A stretch of DNA of 64,000 nucleotides from Treponema socranskii subsp. socranskii VPI DR56BR1116 = ATCC 35536 (GCF_000468115.1 NZ_AVQI01000072.1:1-64000); one strand, 5' to 3'; positions 45,465-54,194 are shown, counted from the first letter of the stretch. Numbers and translations are program-made. The notes: a model not told the origin generated them from the sequence alone.

Positions 45465-46799
45465 TCAATGATCGGCTTTGTTTTCGAATTTAGCACACGG
45501 CGGGATAAACATCATTTCGACGGTGCCCGTCGCGCCGTTACGCTGTTTTGCTACGATGAGCTTCGCTTCCTGCACTTCATAAGGATCGTCCCGCTTTCTG
45601 TCGCGGTGAATGAATATGACGACGTCGGCGTCCTGTTCGACCGCACCCGAACCGCGAATCTGCGCGAGCGTAGGCTCGTTGCCTTCGGCATCGCGGGAAA
45701 CCTGCGAAAGCGCGACGATCGGAATCGTAAGTTCGCGCGCCAGCGCTTTCAGCGATTTTGAAATTTCCGCTACCTGTTCGAATACGGGCGCGCTCCTGTC
45801 TTCCGTAACGATAAGTCCGATATAATCGATAAAGATGATTTTGACGCCCTGATTGGCGACGAGGCGGCGCGCCATCGCGCGGATATCGAGGAGTTTCATA
45901 TTCGGCGTGTCGATGATAAAAAGCGGCGCATTATAGCAGCGGCCGGCTGCGTCTTGGAGGCGCTGAAAATCCTGCATCTGCAAAAAGCCCGACCGCAGTT
46001 TGTTGCCCGGGATGCGCGACACTTGCGACAGCAGGCGCTGGCCGATGAGTTCGTACGACATTTCGAGTGAAAAAAATCCGCACGGAATCTGCTGGTCGAC
46101 GGCGATGTACTCCATCATCGACAGCGCAAGTGCGGTTTTTCCGATCGAAGGCCGCGCGCCTATGACGATGAATTCGGAATTTTGAAAACCGCTTGTCATC
46201 GTGTCAAGCTTCGAAAATCCCGACGGTACGCCGGTAAACTGATTGCGGCTTTTGTATCGCTTGTCGATAAGCTCGATCGTTTCGGCGAGCACGTCGTTTA
46301 TGCTGCGGATCTTTGTCGTTTCGTTGCGCTGCGAAAGCGCGAATATTTTCTGTTCGGCTTCTTCGATGAGCTCAATGCTTTCGTGCGTTTCATCGAACGA
46401 AGAAGCATGCATTTCCGATGCGATTTTGATGAGATCTCTGCGATAGGCGCAGTCGAGGACGATATCGGCGTAGTATTCGATGTTTGCGCTCGTCGGCACT
46501 TTGCCCGTTAAATCGGCGATATAGGCCGCCCCGCCCGCTTTTTCGAGACTGCCGTCTTTCGTCAGCTGATTGATAACGGTGAGCGTATCGCCTTTGATAT
46601 TTTGCTGCAAAAGCGATACCATTGCCTGATAGATGATTTGATTTTGGAGCGAATAAAAGCGGTCTGTGCGGAGAATCGTGACGATATCCGTCGCCGCGTT
46701 CCAATCGAGGAGCAGCGCGCCGAGAACCGCCTGTTCGGCTTCCGCATTGTGCGGCGGAACCTTATCTTTTAACATCGCAGCTGCCATAGTTTTCTCCAC
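45465..46799 (-). CDS. dnaB: Replicative DNA helicase
   Basis: Unwinds DNA at the fork. The N-terminal domain (about 15-115) starts PPHNAEAEQAVLGALL. The RecA-like C-terminal domain has Walker A GARPSIGKT, Walker B with IIFIDYIGL, and QVSRDAEG near residue 375. 444 residues, no intein. It is the last gene of the rpsF-ssb-rpsR-rplI-dnaB series, though a terminator-like hairpin precedes it. Confidence 0.95.
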   Translation of the reverse strand: MEKTMAAAMLKDKVPPHNAEAEQAVLGALLLDWNAATDIVTILRTDRFYSLQNQIIYQAMVSLLQQNIKGDTLTVINQLTKDGSLEKAGGAAYIADLTGKVPTSANIEYYADIVLDCAYRRDLIKIASEMHASSFDETHESIELIEEAEQKIFALSQRNETTKIRSINDVLAETIELIDKRYKSRNQFTGVPSGFSKLDTMTSGFQNSEFIVIGARPSIGKTALALSMMEYIAVDQQIPCGFFSLEMSYELIGQRLLSQVSRIPGNKLRSGFLQMQDFQRLQDAAGRCYNAPLFIIDTPNMKLLDIRAMARRLVANQGVKIIFIDYIGLIVTEDRSAPVFEQVAEISKSLKALARELTIPIVALSQVSRDAEGNEPTLAQIRGSGAVEQDADVVIFIHRDRKRDDPYEVQEAKLIVAKQRNGATGTVEMMFIPPCAKFENKADH

Positions 46800-46813
46800 A
46801 CGCTTTCAACAGA

Positions 46814-46833
46814 TTATCCCCAAGATATCCACA
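46814..46833 (-). promoter_or_regulatory. Two DnaA-box-like sequences upstream of dnaB
   Basis: TTATCCCCA (46814-46822) and ATATCCACA (46825-46833) each differ by one base from the consensus TTATCCACA and are two bases apart in the same orientation. They lie 15-34 bases before the dnaB ATG. This might let DnaA influence dnaB expression; chance occurrence is not excluded. Confidence 0.35.
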
Positions 46834-46853
46834 GCTTTGCATTTTTAGACGAC

Positions 46854-46889
46854 AAAAGCCGGCCGCTCTTTTCGGAACGCACCGGCTTT
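46854..46889 (-). terminator. Terminator between rplI and dnaB
   Basis: AAAGCCGG (46855-46862) pairs with CCGGCTTT (46882-46889). On the minus strand the stem is followed by TTTTG, a short T-run, so it may only partly stop transcription into dnaB. Confidence 0.55.
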
Positions 46890-46964
46890 CGCCGCAATCC
46901 ATTCGATATTTACGCGCTGCGAACGGAAAATCGACCGCGACAGCGTTTTATCAGGACAAAGAAA

Positions 46965-47576
46965 TTACGCTTCGGCACCGTCCGACTGCGCGCTTTCCTG
47001 CGAAACGCTTTCGGAAGTTTCCGCTGCGACTGTTTCCGCGCTTTCGCCTGCGGAATTTTCATCGGCGTTTTCGGCTTCCGCTTTTTTCGCTTTGTCGTCG
47101 TCTGCAGCTTTCCCTTCGGCGCTCTTGTCTTCTTCACCCTTTACCGATACGACCATCTGCGCGATCTGCGATTCATAGAGTTTTACGTTGAAGTGATAAT
47201 TTCCGACCGATTTGATCGAAACGCCCGGGATTTCGATGCGTTTGCGCTCGATTTCGAATCCGTGCTTTGCAAGCAGTTCGGAAACGACTTGAGCGGAAAC
47301 CGCGCCGAAAAGTTTGCCGTTTTTGCCTGCCGGCATCGTAATCTCCAAGTGCAGCGCTTCGAGCTTTTCTTTGAGGCTCGCCGAATCTTTTCGCTTTTGC
47401 TCTTTGCGCGCTTCTATTTCGGCTTTACGGCTTTCAAAGAATGCAACGGTCGCCGCATTGTACGGTACGGCAAGTCTTCTCGGCCGCAAAAAGTTACGGA
47501 AATATCCGTCGGCAACGTTTTTGACGTCTCCTTCTTCTCCGAGTGTTTTAATGTCCGTGTTTAAAATGACTTTCAT
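46965..47576 (-). CDS. rplI: 50S ribosomal protein L9 with acidic C-terminal tail
   Basis: Normal L9 (two domains joined by a long helix) covers residues 1-150: MKVILNTDIKTLGEEGDV, then the connecting helix rich in K and E, then the C-terminal domain. A tail of about 50 residues made of A, E, S and D follows, longer than the family norm of ~150. The ATG at 47576 is set by AGGAGC and by the conserved N-terminus. Confidence 0.94.
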   Translation of the reverse strand: MKVILNTDIKTLGEEGDVKNVADGYFRNFLRPRRLAVPYNAATVAFFESRKAEIEARKEQKRKDSASLKEKLEALHLEITMPAGKNGKLFGAVSAQVVSELLAKHGFEIERKRIEIPGVSIKSVGNYHFNVKLYESQIAQMVVSVKGEEDKSAEGKAADDDKAKKAEAENADENSAGESAETVAAETSESVSQESAQSDGAEA

Positions 47577-47703
47577 GTTCAAGCTCCTCTTAAAAATGGT
47601 ATTGCGCCGCTTAAAAATCATCGCTCGGTTTCGTCGGCGCTTCGTATCGTTCGGGCGCGTCACCAGGAGTCGGATCGCATACCCGATCAATCGATTATCG
47701 GTT

Positions 47704-48048
47704 TCAGTCGGCTACGTAGGGCAACAGACAGATATTGCGCGCGCGTTTGATAGCCGCTGCAAGTTCTCTCTGGTGTTTTGCGCAGGTGCCGGTGATGCGG
47801 CGCGGAAGAATTTTGCCGCGTTCGGTCATATAACGGCGCAGGCTGTCCGCGTTTTTGTAGTCGATCTTCGTTTTGTTTGCACAAAAGCGGCACACTTTTT
47901 TGCGGAAATAGGTTTTGCCGCCCTTTCTTCCCGCTCCTTTTTCTTCCGCTTCGTCGTCGCTCATGGTGGCCGTATCGAGAGCGGCTGCGTTCATCTTTTC
48001 TTCAGCCGAAACAGCGGCTGCGCTTTCGTTATTCAATTCGTCTGCCAT
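47704..48048 (-). CDS. rpsR: 30S ribosomal protein S18 with acidic N-terminal extension
   Basis: The conserved S18 core occupies about residues 45-114 ([17 protein letters not shown], then [14 protein letters not shown]). The first ~40 residues are an A/E/D-rich extension not found in most S18 proteins. A GGAG ribosome-binding site sits before ATG 48048. Confidence 0.93.
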   Translation of the reverse strand: MADELNNESAAAVSAEEKMNAAALDTATMSDDEAEEKGAGRKGGKTYFRKKVCRFCANKTKIDYKNADSLRRYMTERGKILPRRITGTCAKHQRELAAAIKRARNICLLPYVAD

Positions 48049-48065
48049 TATAATCTCCAATTATA

Positions 48066-48536
48066 TTAAAAAGGAATATCTTCGGGGAACCCGTCATCTG
48101 CCGGCGATGATGAAGCGCCGTATTGTCCCTGCGTTTCGGCTGCCGCTTTCGGCTGAAATCTCGGAGCACCCCCGGACGCTTGTCCGCCCTCCGACTTTCC
48201 GCCGAGCAGTTGTACCGAATTCGCGACGACGACGACTTTGCTGAAGTTTTGTCCGTCCTTTTGCCAGCGATCCTGCCGCAGATAGCCGTCGACGGCGATC
48301 TGTTTTCCTTTGAGCAGATACTGTTTCAGGTTTTCGGCTGTTCGTCCCCAAATCGTTATATCAAAATAATTAACTTCGTCGACCCACTGTTCGCCTTCTT
48401 TTTTGCTTCTGTTGACGGCAATGCTGATATTTGCCCGCGCCATCTGTCCGTTGCCGACATACGCAAAAGAGCGTTCGTCCGCGCCGAGGTCTCTCGTCAA
48501 GCGCCCGATCAAAAATACATGATTCATATCCGTCAT
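48066..48536 (-). CDS. ssb: Single-stranded DNA-binding protein
   Basis: The OB-fold (residues about 1-108) starts NHVFLIGRLTRD and has the W-V-D-E-V-N-Y-F and W-G-R-T-A-E segments. A Gly/Gln/Ala-rich linker leads to the interaction tail DDGFPEDIPF, the acidic tip used to recruit repair and replication proteins. The second Met (codon 4) is an alternative start. Confidence 0.94.
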   Translation of the reverse strand: MTDMNHVFLIGRLTRDLGADERSFAYVGNGQMARANISIAVNRSKKEGEQWVDEVNYFDITIWGRTAENLKQYLLKGKQIAVDGYLRQDRWQKDGQNFSKVVVVANSVQLLGGKSEGGQASGGAPRFQPKAAAETQGQYGASSSPADDGFPEDIPF

Positions 48537-48566
48537 ACTGCAGCCTCCGAAAGCGGGATTGCGATC

Positions 48567-48860
48567 TCAGTTCGCTTCTTTATCGTCGAGTTTTACAAAC
48601 AGGTATTTGAGCATGTTCGCGTTGAGTTTAAACTGTTTGTTGATTTCGACGATCTTTGCGGGATTGAGCTTCATCGTAAACAGGATAAAGCGTCCTCGTT
48701 TTTGTTTTTTGATTTCGTAAGTTAAATCACGGTCGCCGAAGGGTTCTTCTTTTTCGATTTCGGCTCCGAATTCGCTTAAAACGCTGCGAACATCGTCAGC
48801 GCCTTTTTTTGACTTTTCCTCGTCGAGCGGGAAAACGGTCATCAGTTCGTATTTTCGCAT
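48567..48860 (-). CDS. rpsF: 30S ribosomal protein S6
   Basis: 97 residues with MRKYELMTVFPLD at the start and GDRDLTYEIKKQKRGRF in the middle, as in S6. First gene of the rpsF-ssb-rpsR-rplI series; AGGAGATACC precedes the ATG. Confidence 0.94.
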   Translation of the reverse strand: MRKYELMTVFPLDEEKSKKGADDVRSVLSEFGAEIEKEEPFGDRDLTYEIKKQKRGRFILFTMKLNPAKIVEINKQFKLNANMLKYLFVKLDDKEAN

Positions 48861-48917
48861 GGTATCTCCTTGTGGACATTTGGGAACTTCATACGAAGCT
48901 CCAAGGGGTGTTTTATT

Positions 48918-48946
48918 ATAGTATCAGATTGATGAAAAATGGTCAA
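48918..48946 (-). promoter_or_regulatory. Promoter of the rpsF operon
   Basis: On the minus strand TTGACC (48946-48941) and TACTAT (48923-48918) are 17 bases apart. It overlaps the plus-strand promoter at 48929-48957. Confidence 0.6.
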
Positions 48947-48957
48947 TCGTGTATACT
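48929..48957 (+). promoter_or_regulatory. Promoter of the ankyrin-repeat gene
   Basis: TTGATG (48929-48934) and TATACT (48952-48957) are 17 bases apart. The ATG follows six bases after the -10, with no Shine-Dalgarno. The two divergent promoters here share about 18 bases, so RNA polymerase cannot occupy both at once. Confidence 0.6.
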
Positions 48958-48963
48958 ATCGGT

Positions 48964-50580
48964 ATGAAATTATTTTTCCGAATTTTTTTCATCATGGCGT
49001 TTTTTCCGCTTGCCGCATCCGCAGCCGATAAATATCTCTCGCTCATGCAAACCGGCACGGCGAAGCAAATCAAACGCGCATTTTTATTCGACGGAGACGC
49101 CCCGTTCCACACGATCGGAAAGGAACGAAACAACCTTCTCATCACGGCGATTATACACGATCGGAGCGAAGATGTCATCCGCGTGCTGCTTAAAGCGGGT
49201 ATCGGTGCCGATCAAAAAAATCGGGAAAAGCGGACGGCCGTTTCATACGCGTGCGAATACTGCACCGACCGGAATGCATTCCGCCGCATTCTCGGTTCCG
49301 GCGGCGCGTCGAAAAAGAAAATACACAAGCGCCTTATGACGCTCGATAAAAAAGGCAGATACGCCGCCTCATACGCGGAAACGAATTCCGAAATACGTGA
49401 GCTTGTTGCATCGTATTTAACCGCAAACGATATCGCGCTCCTCGAGCAAACGACCGAAGGAGGCGTGCCGCTCCTTTCCGCAGCGGCAAATTTCGATCGA
49501 CCGGCCGGAAAAACGGAATCTGCAAAAACCGTAAAACAAAAAAAGAAAAAAACTGCGGAAGCCGAACCGCAAAACGCGGACGACACCGTTCCTCTGGAAA
49601 CGGATGATACGGCGGATAAAACCGGCGAAACCTCTCTTTCCGAAACGGATGCGGTTGAAACCGAGCCCGCTGCAAAAAGCAATACATCTTCGGAAAACAC
49701 GGAAACGGGCGCATCCGCACGTGAAGAAATCGCCGTGCCTGAAAAACAGGATGACGCCGCACGCGAAAAGTCTGCAGCGGATATCGTACCGCAAGCGCCC
49801 GAAGCGGACACCGCCGTACCCCTTCCGCCACCTTCCCTTCCCCCTCCCGCTGTACGTCCGTCTTCGTCTTACGGCAAAACCTTTTTATACGATTATGCCG
49901 ATGTGCCGTCCGATGCCGAAAATGCGGCGATAGAAGCGGTACAGAGCGGGCCGATTATTAAAAATGTCAATATGCAGGATGAAAAAGGCGTTACGCCGCT
50001 CATGTTTTCGATAAAGTGTGCGAGCGCCGATCTTACCCGTACGCTGCTTAACAGCGGCGCCGATGTAAACGAGCGCGACAAAGAAGGCTGGACGCCGCTC
50101 ATGTACGCGGTGAGAGTGCAGAACGATTCGGCGCTCGTCGGTATGCTCATCGACGCGGGAGCTTCCGTCCGCACAAAGAATTCGTACGGCGTATCGCCGC
50201 TCGTCATTGCAGCCGAATATTCGGAAAATCCCGACATCGTTTCGCTTCTCCTCGATTCGTATGCCGCAACCGAAAACGAAACCGTAAAAGCCTTTGTTCA
50301 TACGATCACATCTTCAAACGTGCCGCTTTCCGTTCAGTGCGAAAAAGTCCGCCGCTTTATCGATAAGGGTGTACCGCTCAACGCTTTTTGGGAAGGCAAA
50401 ACGCCGCTCATGTACGCGGCAGCCGCGGGGAGCTCTACCGCCGTCATCGAAGTATTGCTCGAAGCGGGTGCGATGCCGTCGGCGCGCACGGCTTCCGGCC
50501 TTCGCGCCTTCGACTTTGCGCAAAAAAATCAAGCGTTGGAACGCGATGACATTTATTGGTCGCTCAACGCGGATAACTGA
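48964..50580 (+). CDS. Exported ankyrin-repeat protein
   Basis: 538 residues: signal peptide (KLFFRIFFIMAFFPLAASA, about 1-19), ankyrin-like units at about 25-115, then a long disordered linker rich in E, T, A and P (about 175-300), and a second ankyrin block (about 315-520) with classic DEKGVTPLM and DKEGWTPLM starts. Ankyrin repeats bind proteins; the exported location suggests an envelope or host-contact role (inference). Start at ATG 48964 rather than an ATG 15 bases upstream, as only the former yields a clean signal peptide after the -10 box. Confidence 0.78.
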   Translation: MKLFFRIFFIMAFFPLAASAADKYLSLMQTGTAKQIKRAFLFDGDAPFHTIGKERNNLLITAIIHDRSEDVIRVLLKAGIGADQKNREKRTAVSYACEYCTDRNAFRRILGSGGASKKKIHKRLMTLDKKGRYAASYAETNSEIRELVASYLTANDIALLEQTTEGGVPLLSAAANFDRPAGKTESAKTVKQKKKKTAEAEPQNADDTVPLETDDTADKTGETSLSETDAVETEPAAKSNTSSENTETGASAREEIAVPEKQDDAAREKSAADIVPQAPEADTAVPLPPPSLPPPAVRPSSSYGKTFLYDYADVPSDAENAAIEAVQSGPIIKNVNMQDEKGVTPLMFSIKCASADLTRTLLNSGADVNERDKEGWTPLMYAVRVQNDSALVGMLIDAGASVRTKNSYGVSPLVIAAEYSENPDIVSLLLDSYAATENETVKAFVHTITSSNVPLSVQCEKVRRFIDKGVPLNAFWEGKTPLMYAAAAGSSTAVIEVLLEAGAMPSARTASGLRAFDFAQKNQALERDDIYWSLNADN

Positions 50581-50582
50581 GC

Positions 50583-51128
50583 ATGCGCATAACGGGCGGC
50601 GTTTTAAAAGGCCGGCAGATCAAATGCCCGAAAGGCGTCATCCGTCCCGCAATGGACAGAATGCGCGAATCGGTGTTCGCAATCCTCGGCGATCTTTCGG
50701 GAAAATCCTTTCTCGATCTGTTTTCCGGTTCGGGCACATTGGCGATCGAAGCGGCATCCCGCGGAGCGGAACATGTCGAATTGTGCGAAAAGGATAAAAT
50801 TAAAATTCCCGTCATACTCGAAAACGTCGCCGTCGTCGAACGCGAGCTCGGCATCGTCGTCAAATGCCATTTTATGCCCGTCGAATATTTTATTAAACGA
50901 TGTAAGACGAGTTTCGACTATATTTTTTTCGATCCGCCTTTTCCGTATAAGTTTCACGCGGAATTGATAAAAAATGCCGTGGAAAACGATATGTGCAAAA
51001 ACGGCGGTACGATCATCGTGCACCGTCCCGAAGAACACGCGATGCCCGACGAAATCGGAAAGCTTTCACGCACGGATATGCGCAGCTACGGGCGCTCAAT
51101 CGTCGATTTTTACTCAATAAATAAGTAA
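50583..51128 (+). CDS. rsmD: 16S rRNA (guanine-966-N2)-methyltransferase RsmD
   Basis: SAM-dependent methyltransferase of 181 residues. MRITGGVLKGRQIKCPKG, then FLDLFSGSGTLAIEA (motif I) and the catalytic FFDPPFPYKF are all present. It begins two bases after the ankyrin gene stop. Confidence 0.92.
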   Translation: MRITGGVLKGRQIKCPKGVIRPAMDRMRESVFAILGDLSGKSFLDLFSGSGTLAIEAASRGAEHVELCEKDKIKIPVILENVAVVERELGIVVKCHFMPVEYFIKRCKTSFDYIFFDPPFPYKFHAELIKNAVENDMCKNGGTIIVHRPEEHAMPDEIGKLSRTDMRSYGRSIVDFYSINK

Positions 51129-51145
51129 AAAAATAAAAAAAATCC

Positions 51146-51173
51146 TTGACTTTTCGTAAAAATGTGGTAGCAT
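51146..51173 (+). promoter_or_regulatory. Promoter of the TPR gene pair
   Basis: TTGACT (51146-51151) and TAGCAT (51168-51173) are 16 bases apart; a TATACT at 51176-51181 is an alternative -10. The leader to the ATG at 51218 is about 40 bases and AT-rich. Confidence 0.55.
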
Positions 51174-51217
51174 AGTATACTAGGGGTAATAATTAATTAT
51201 TATTAAATTTTGCGCAT

Positions 51218-51568
51218 ATGATAAGGGATGAATTACAAAAACAGATAGCGGAAAAACAGGGAAACGCAGGATTTATTAAAACCGTCGATACTCCCCTTGC
51301 CGCTCTGTCTGCCGGACAAAAAGCAGGCTTGAACCGTACCGGCAATACCCTTTTCAATGAAGGCAATATCGAACAGGCGCGCAGGATATTTACGGCGACG
51401 GGGTATTCCGACGGATTGACACGCGTCGGAGATGCGTACGCGAAAAAAAACGAAACGATTAAAGCGCTCAAGCAGTATGTGCTTGCACATAATGCAAAGA
51501 AGTCGGAACCGATTTATGAATGCATGGCTCGCATCATATCGACGATATTACAAGAAAAAAACGCATAA
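51218..51568 (+). CDS. Small TPR-like cytoplasmic protein
   Basis: 116 residues, helical, with one TPR-like pair (NTLFNEGNIEQARRIF...TRVGDAYAKKNETIKALK). No family is assigned. It lies directly upstream of a full TPR protein in the same direction, and its single unit resembles those of the neighbour, so they may work together (inference). Confidence 0.6.
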   Translation: MIRDELQKQIAEKQGNAGFIKTVDTPLAALSAGQKAGLNRTGNTLFNEGNIEQARRIFTATGYSDGLTRVGDAYAKKNETIKALKQYVLAHNAKKSEPIYECMARIISTILQEKNA

Positions 51569-51590
51569 TTGCAGCAAAGGAGTATACATC

Positions 51591-52769
51591 ATGGAAGCAA
51601 CTATCGAAAGCATTGAAAGTACCGAAATGGAAACCGAAGAAGAATTCTTTTCCGATGAATCCTCTGTCGATGAAAACGTGAACGCAGATCGTATTTCGGA
51701 ACTTTCAAAAGACGGTTACCAATTATTAAAGAACAATAAAATCACCGATGCGAAAGATATGTTTAAAAAAATCCTCGACATCGAAAACAACAATAACTAC
51801 GCTCTCGTCGGACTCGGCGATTCGGAACGCAAGCAAAGCAACTACAATAAAGCGATAGGCTATTACAACGACTGCCTCTCCTACCATCCGGGAAACAACT
51901 ACGCGCTCTTCGGTCTTGCCGACTGCTATAAAGCGCTCAACCAATACCGTAAAGCGATCGACATTTGGGAACAGTACCTCGTGCACGACGACCGCAATAT
52001 CACAGTTCTCACGCGCGTGGCCGACGCATATCGGAAAATACACGATTTTAAAAAATCGAAAGAATTGTACCTCAAAGTTCTCGACATGGAACAGGACAAC
52101 GCGTACGCGCTCATCGGCCTCGGACACTTGCACTACGACTTTAAAGAATACAAAGACGCGCTCTACTATTGGGCGAAGATGCTCGAACTCAACGAAAACG
52201 CCGTCGATATCCGTGTGCTTACGTCGATCGGAAACTGTCACAGAAAACTTAAAACCTTTGAAAGCGGCGTCGTCTATTTCGAACGCGCGCTCGCACTCGA
52301 TCCGAACAATTTTTACGCGCTGTTCGGGCTCGCCGACTGTTACCGCGGTATGAACCAGCAGTACCGCTCCATCGAATACTGGAACAGAATTCTGGCACTC
52401 GATCCCGATAACAAAGTGATTCTAACTCGTTCGGGCGACGCGTATCGCAATACGGGTGACTACAAAACCGCCGTCGAATACTACAACAAAGCGCTCGACA
52501 TTGCGTTCGACGTATACGCGGCTCTCGGGCTTGCGCTCATCTGTAAAGGCGAAGGCAAATACGAAGAAGCGGCCGAACGCCTTTCGAACCTCATCCGAAA
52601 CGATGCAAAAAATTTCCGTCTGTACATAGACCTTGCCGACTGCTATGTAAAGCTCAACAGAAAACAGGATGCCGTCTCCGCCCTCGAAAGTTTTCAAAAG
52701 CAAAGTATACGCTGTCCGCCTATAAGCGATATGCTCGACAAGCTGAAAAACAATAAGCCGATCTATTGA
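51591..52769 (+). CDS. TPR-repeat protein
   Basis: 392 residues. After an acidic N-terminal tail (about 1-40) come about nine tetratricopeptide repeats with regular 34-residue spacing, including several NYALFGLADCY and NAYALIGLGHLHYD units. There is no signal peptide, so it is cytoplasmic. The start ATG 51591 follows AAAGGAGT. The family is strongly conserved in treponemes as I remember, but its partners are unknown. Confidence 0.8.
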   Translation: MEATIESIESTEMETEEEFFSDESSVDENVNADRISELSKDGYQLLKNNKITDAKDMFKKILDIENNNNYALVGLGDSERKQSNYNKAIGYYNDCLSYHPGNNYALFGLADCYKALNQYRKAIDIWEQYLVHDDRNITVLTRVADAYRKIHDFKKSKELYLKVLDMEQDNAYALIGLGHLHYDFKEYKDALYYWAKMLELNENAVDIRVLTSIGNCHRKLKTFESGVVYFERALALDPNNFYALFGLADCYRGMNQQYRSIEYWNRILALDPDNKVILTRSGDAYRNTGDYKTAVEYYNKALDIAFDVYAALGLALICKGEGKYEEAAERLSNLIRNDAKNFRLYIDLADCYVKLNRKQDAVSALESFQKQSIRCPPISDMLDKLKNNKPIY

Positions 52770-52817
52770 TGTGCACGCTATATTTCAGTAATTTTCTTGT
52801 CGGATACTATCCTAGTT

Positions 52818-53840
52818 ATGGATAAAGTCGCAGTCGCAGGTTTCTTGCCCGAAGAGCTGTGCGCTTCTCTTTCCCTCTCCCCCTCGTTTCGCGGAAATCA
52901 AATATTTCAGTGGATCGGAAAGGGAGTCGATTCTTTCGATGCCATGACGAATCTGAGCGCGGAGCTGCGGGCGTCACTTGCCGAAAAAGCGATTCTCCGG
53001 TCGACTCGGGTGTCGGATGTGCTGAAAGCGGACGACGGCACGGTAAAGCTGCAGATACAAACGGAAGACGACCTTGCAGTCGAAACGGTACTCCTCACCG
53101 ATAAAGCGGCACGGAAGACGGCTTGCGTCTCGTGCCAAGCCGGCTGCGCGATGGGCTGCGCCTTTTGCAAAACGGGAACGCTCGGACTTGCCAGAAATTT
53201 GAGCGCTGCAGAAATCGTCGAACAGTTTTTATATCTTGAAAAGCACGCGGGTGCTCTCGACAATATCGTCTTTATGGGCATGGGAGAACCGCTTTTAAAT
53301 CTCGATGCCCTTCGAAAAGCGATCGCCGTACTCACCGATAAGCGCGGCAGAAATCTTTCGAGCCGCCGTATCACGGTATCGACCGTCGGCATCGTGAGCG
53401 GCATATACGATTTAGCGAACAATGGCCCCGATGTGCGCCTTGCCGTCTCACTTACGACGGCGGACGAAACGCTGCGGAGGGAACTCATGCCGGCCTCTTT
53501 GACAAATCCCTTGAGCGATTTACGGCAGGCGATTTCGTACTACATCGAAAAAACGGGAAAAAGAGTTACGCTCGAAGCCGTGCTGCTTTCGGGCAAAAAC
53601 ACGAGTGAAAAAAATGCGGATTCTCTCATTGCCTTTGCAAAAGGTTTGGATGTGCACGTAAATCTCATCCCGTGGAATCCCGTGGAAGGGCTTTCCTTTG
53701 TAACGCCCGATCCGGAGGAAACGGCACAATTCGTTTCGCGTCTTGAAAAAGGCGGACTCAACGTAACGCTCCGCATGCATCGCGGAAAAAGCATTTCCGG
53801 CGCCTGCGGGCAGCTGGGCAAAACGAATCCGTACGCTTGA
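52818..53840 (+). CDS. rlmN: 23S rRNA A2503 / tRNA A37 C2-methyltransferase RlmN
   Basis: Radical-SAM enzyme of 340 residues. The CxxxCxxC cluster is in CQAGCAMGCAFCKTG; GMGEPLLN follows; and the C-terminal SGACGQL has the methyl-carrying Cys. ATG 52818 is chosen because a TACTAT -10 box (52805-52810) lies seven bases before it. A TTG at 52797 would put the -10 inside the coding sequence. Confidence 0.93.
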   Translation: MDKVAVAGFLPEELCASLSLSPSFRGNQIFQWIGKGVDSFDAMTNLSAELRASLAEKAILRSTRVSDVLKADDGTVKLQIQTEDDLAVETVLLTDKAARKTACVSCQAGCAMGCAFCKTGTLGLARNLSAAEIVEQFLYLEKHAGALDNIVFMGMGEPLLNLDALRKAIAVLTDKRGRNLSSRRITVSTVGIVSGIYDLANNGPDVRLAVSLTTADETLRRELMPASLTNPLSDLRQAISYYIEKTGKRVTLEAVLLSGKNTSEKNADSLIAFAKGLDVHVNLIPWNPVEGLSFVTPDPEETAQFVSRLEKGGLNVTLRMHRGKSISGACGQLGKTNPYA

Positions 53841-53901
53841 AATGCCGCCTATTTTAATTTATAATCGTTTTTAAGACGATAAGTAAAATGTGGAGTACAA
53901 A

Positions 53902-54105
53902 ATGCAAAAAAAGATTTACGTCGCCGGTATGTTCGACGGCGATACGGCAAAAAAAGTTGAAGATGCCGTCCGTGCGGTAAGCGGTGTTACAAGCGTTACC
54001 GCATCTCCCGACAAAGCGCAAGTGCTCGTCGATTACGCCGATGATGGCGTATTGACTGCGATCAACGCTGCCATTTCGGCGCTCGGCGTCGATGTTCTCG
54101 ACTAG
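53902..54105 (+). CDS. HMA-fold protein lacking the metal-binding cysteines
   Basis: 67 residues with the beta-alpha-beta-beta-alpha-beta pattern of heavy-metal-associated domains, but the metal site that normally reads GMxCxxC is here GMFDGDT. It thus probably does not bind Cu/Zn. TATAAT upstream (about 53862-53867) may be its promoter. It might be a regulatory or adapter version of the fold. Confidence 0.6.
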   Translation: MQKKIYVAGMFDGDTAKKVEDAVRAVSGVTSVTASPDKAQVLVDYADDGVLTAINAAISALGVDVLD

Positions 54106-54121
54106 CGTTTTTACGGTGTTC

Positions 54122-54150
54122 TTGACCTTCATATCGGTTTTAGCTATGCT
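54122..54150 (+). promoter_or_regulatory. Promoter of leuCD
   Basis: TTGACC (54122-54127) and TATGCT (54145-54150) are 17 bases apart. A 7-base inverted repeat with a one-base centre follows at 54158-54172 (TTTAGTA A TACTAAA), between the promoter and the ribosome-binding site, suggestive of an operator. Confidence 0.6.
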
Positions 54151-54157
54151 GTAATTA

Positions 54158-54172
54158 TTTAGTAATACTAAA
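54158..54172 (+). promoter_or_regulatory. Palindrome in the leuCD leader, possible operator
   Basis: TTTAGTA and TACTAAA are perfect inverted repeats around a single A. The position just downstream of the -10 fits a repressor site. No regulator gene adjoins leuCD, so its binding protein is unknown. Confidence 0.4.
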
Positions 54173-54194
54173 AATATTTTAGGAGCACAGCAGC

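Noticed and set aside
43780-45468. A 562-codon minus-strand frame opposite the P83/100 gene
   Set aside because: Low-complexity F/L/R content mirrors the E/K/A-rich coiled coil on the coding strand; no start signal or family.
52797-52817. TTG start for rlmN at 52797
   Set aside because: The -10 box at 52805-52810 would lie inside the gene, and the conserved N-terminus begins at ATG 52818.
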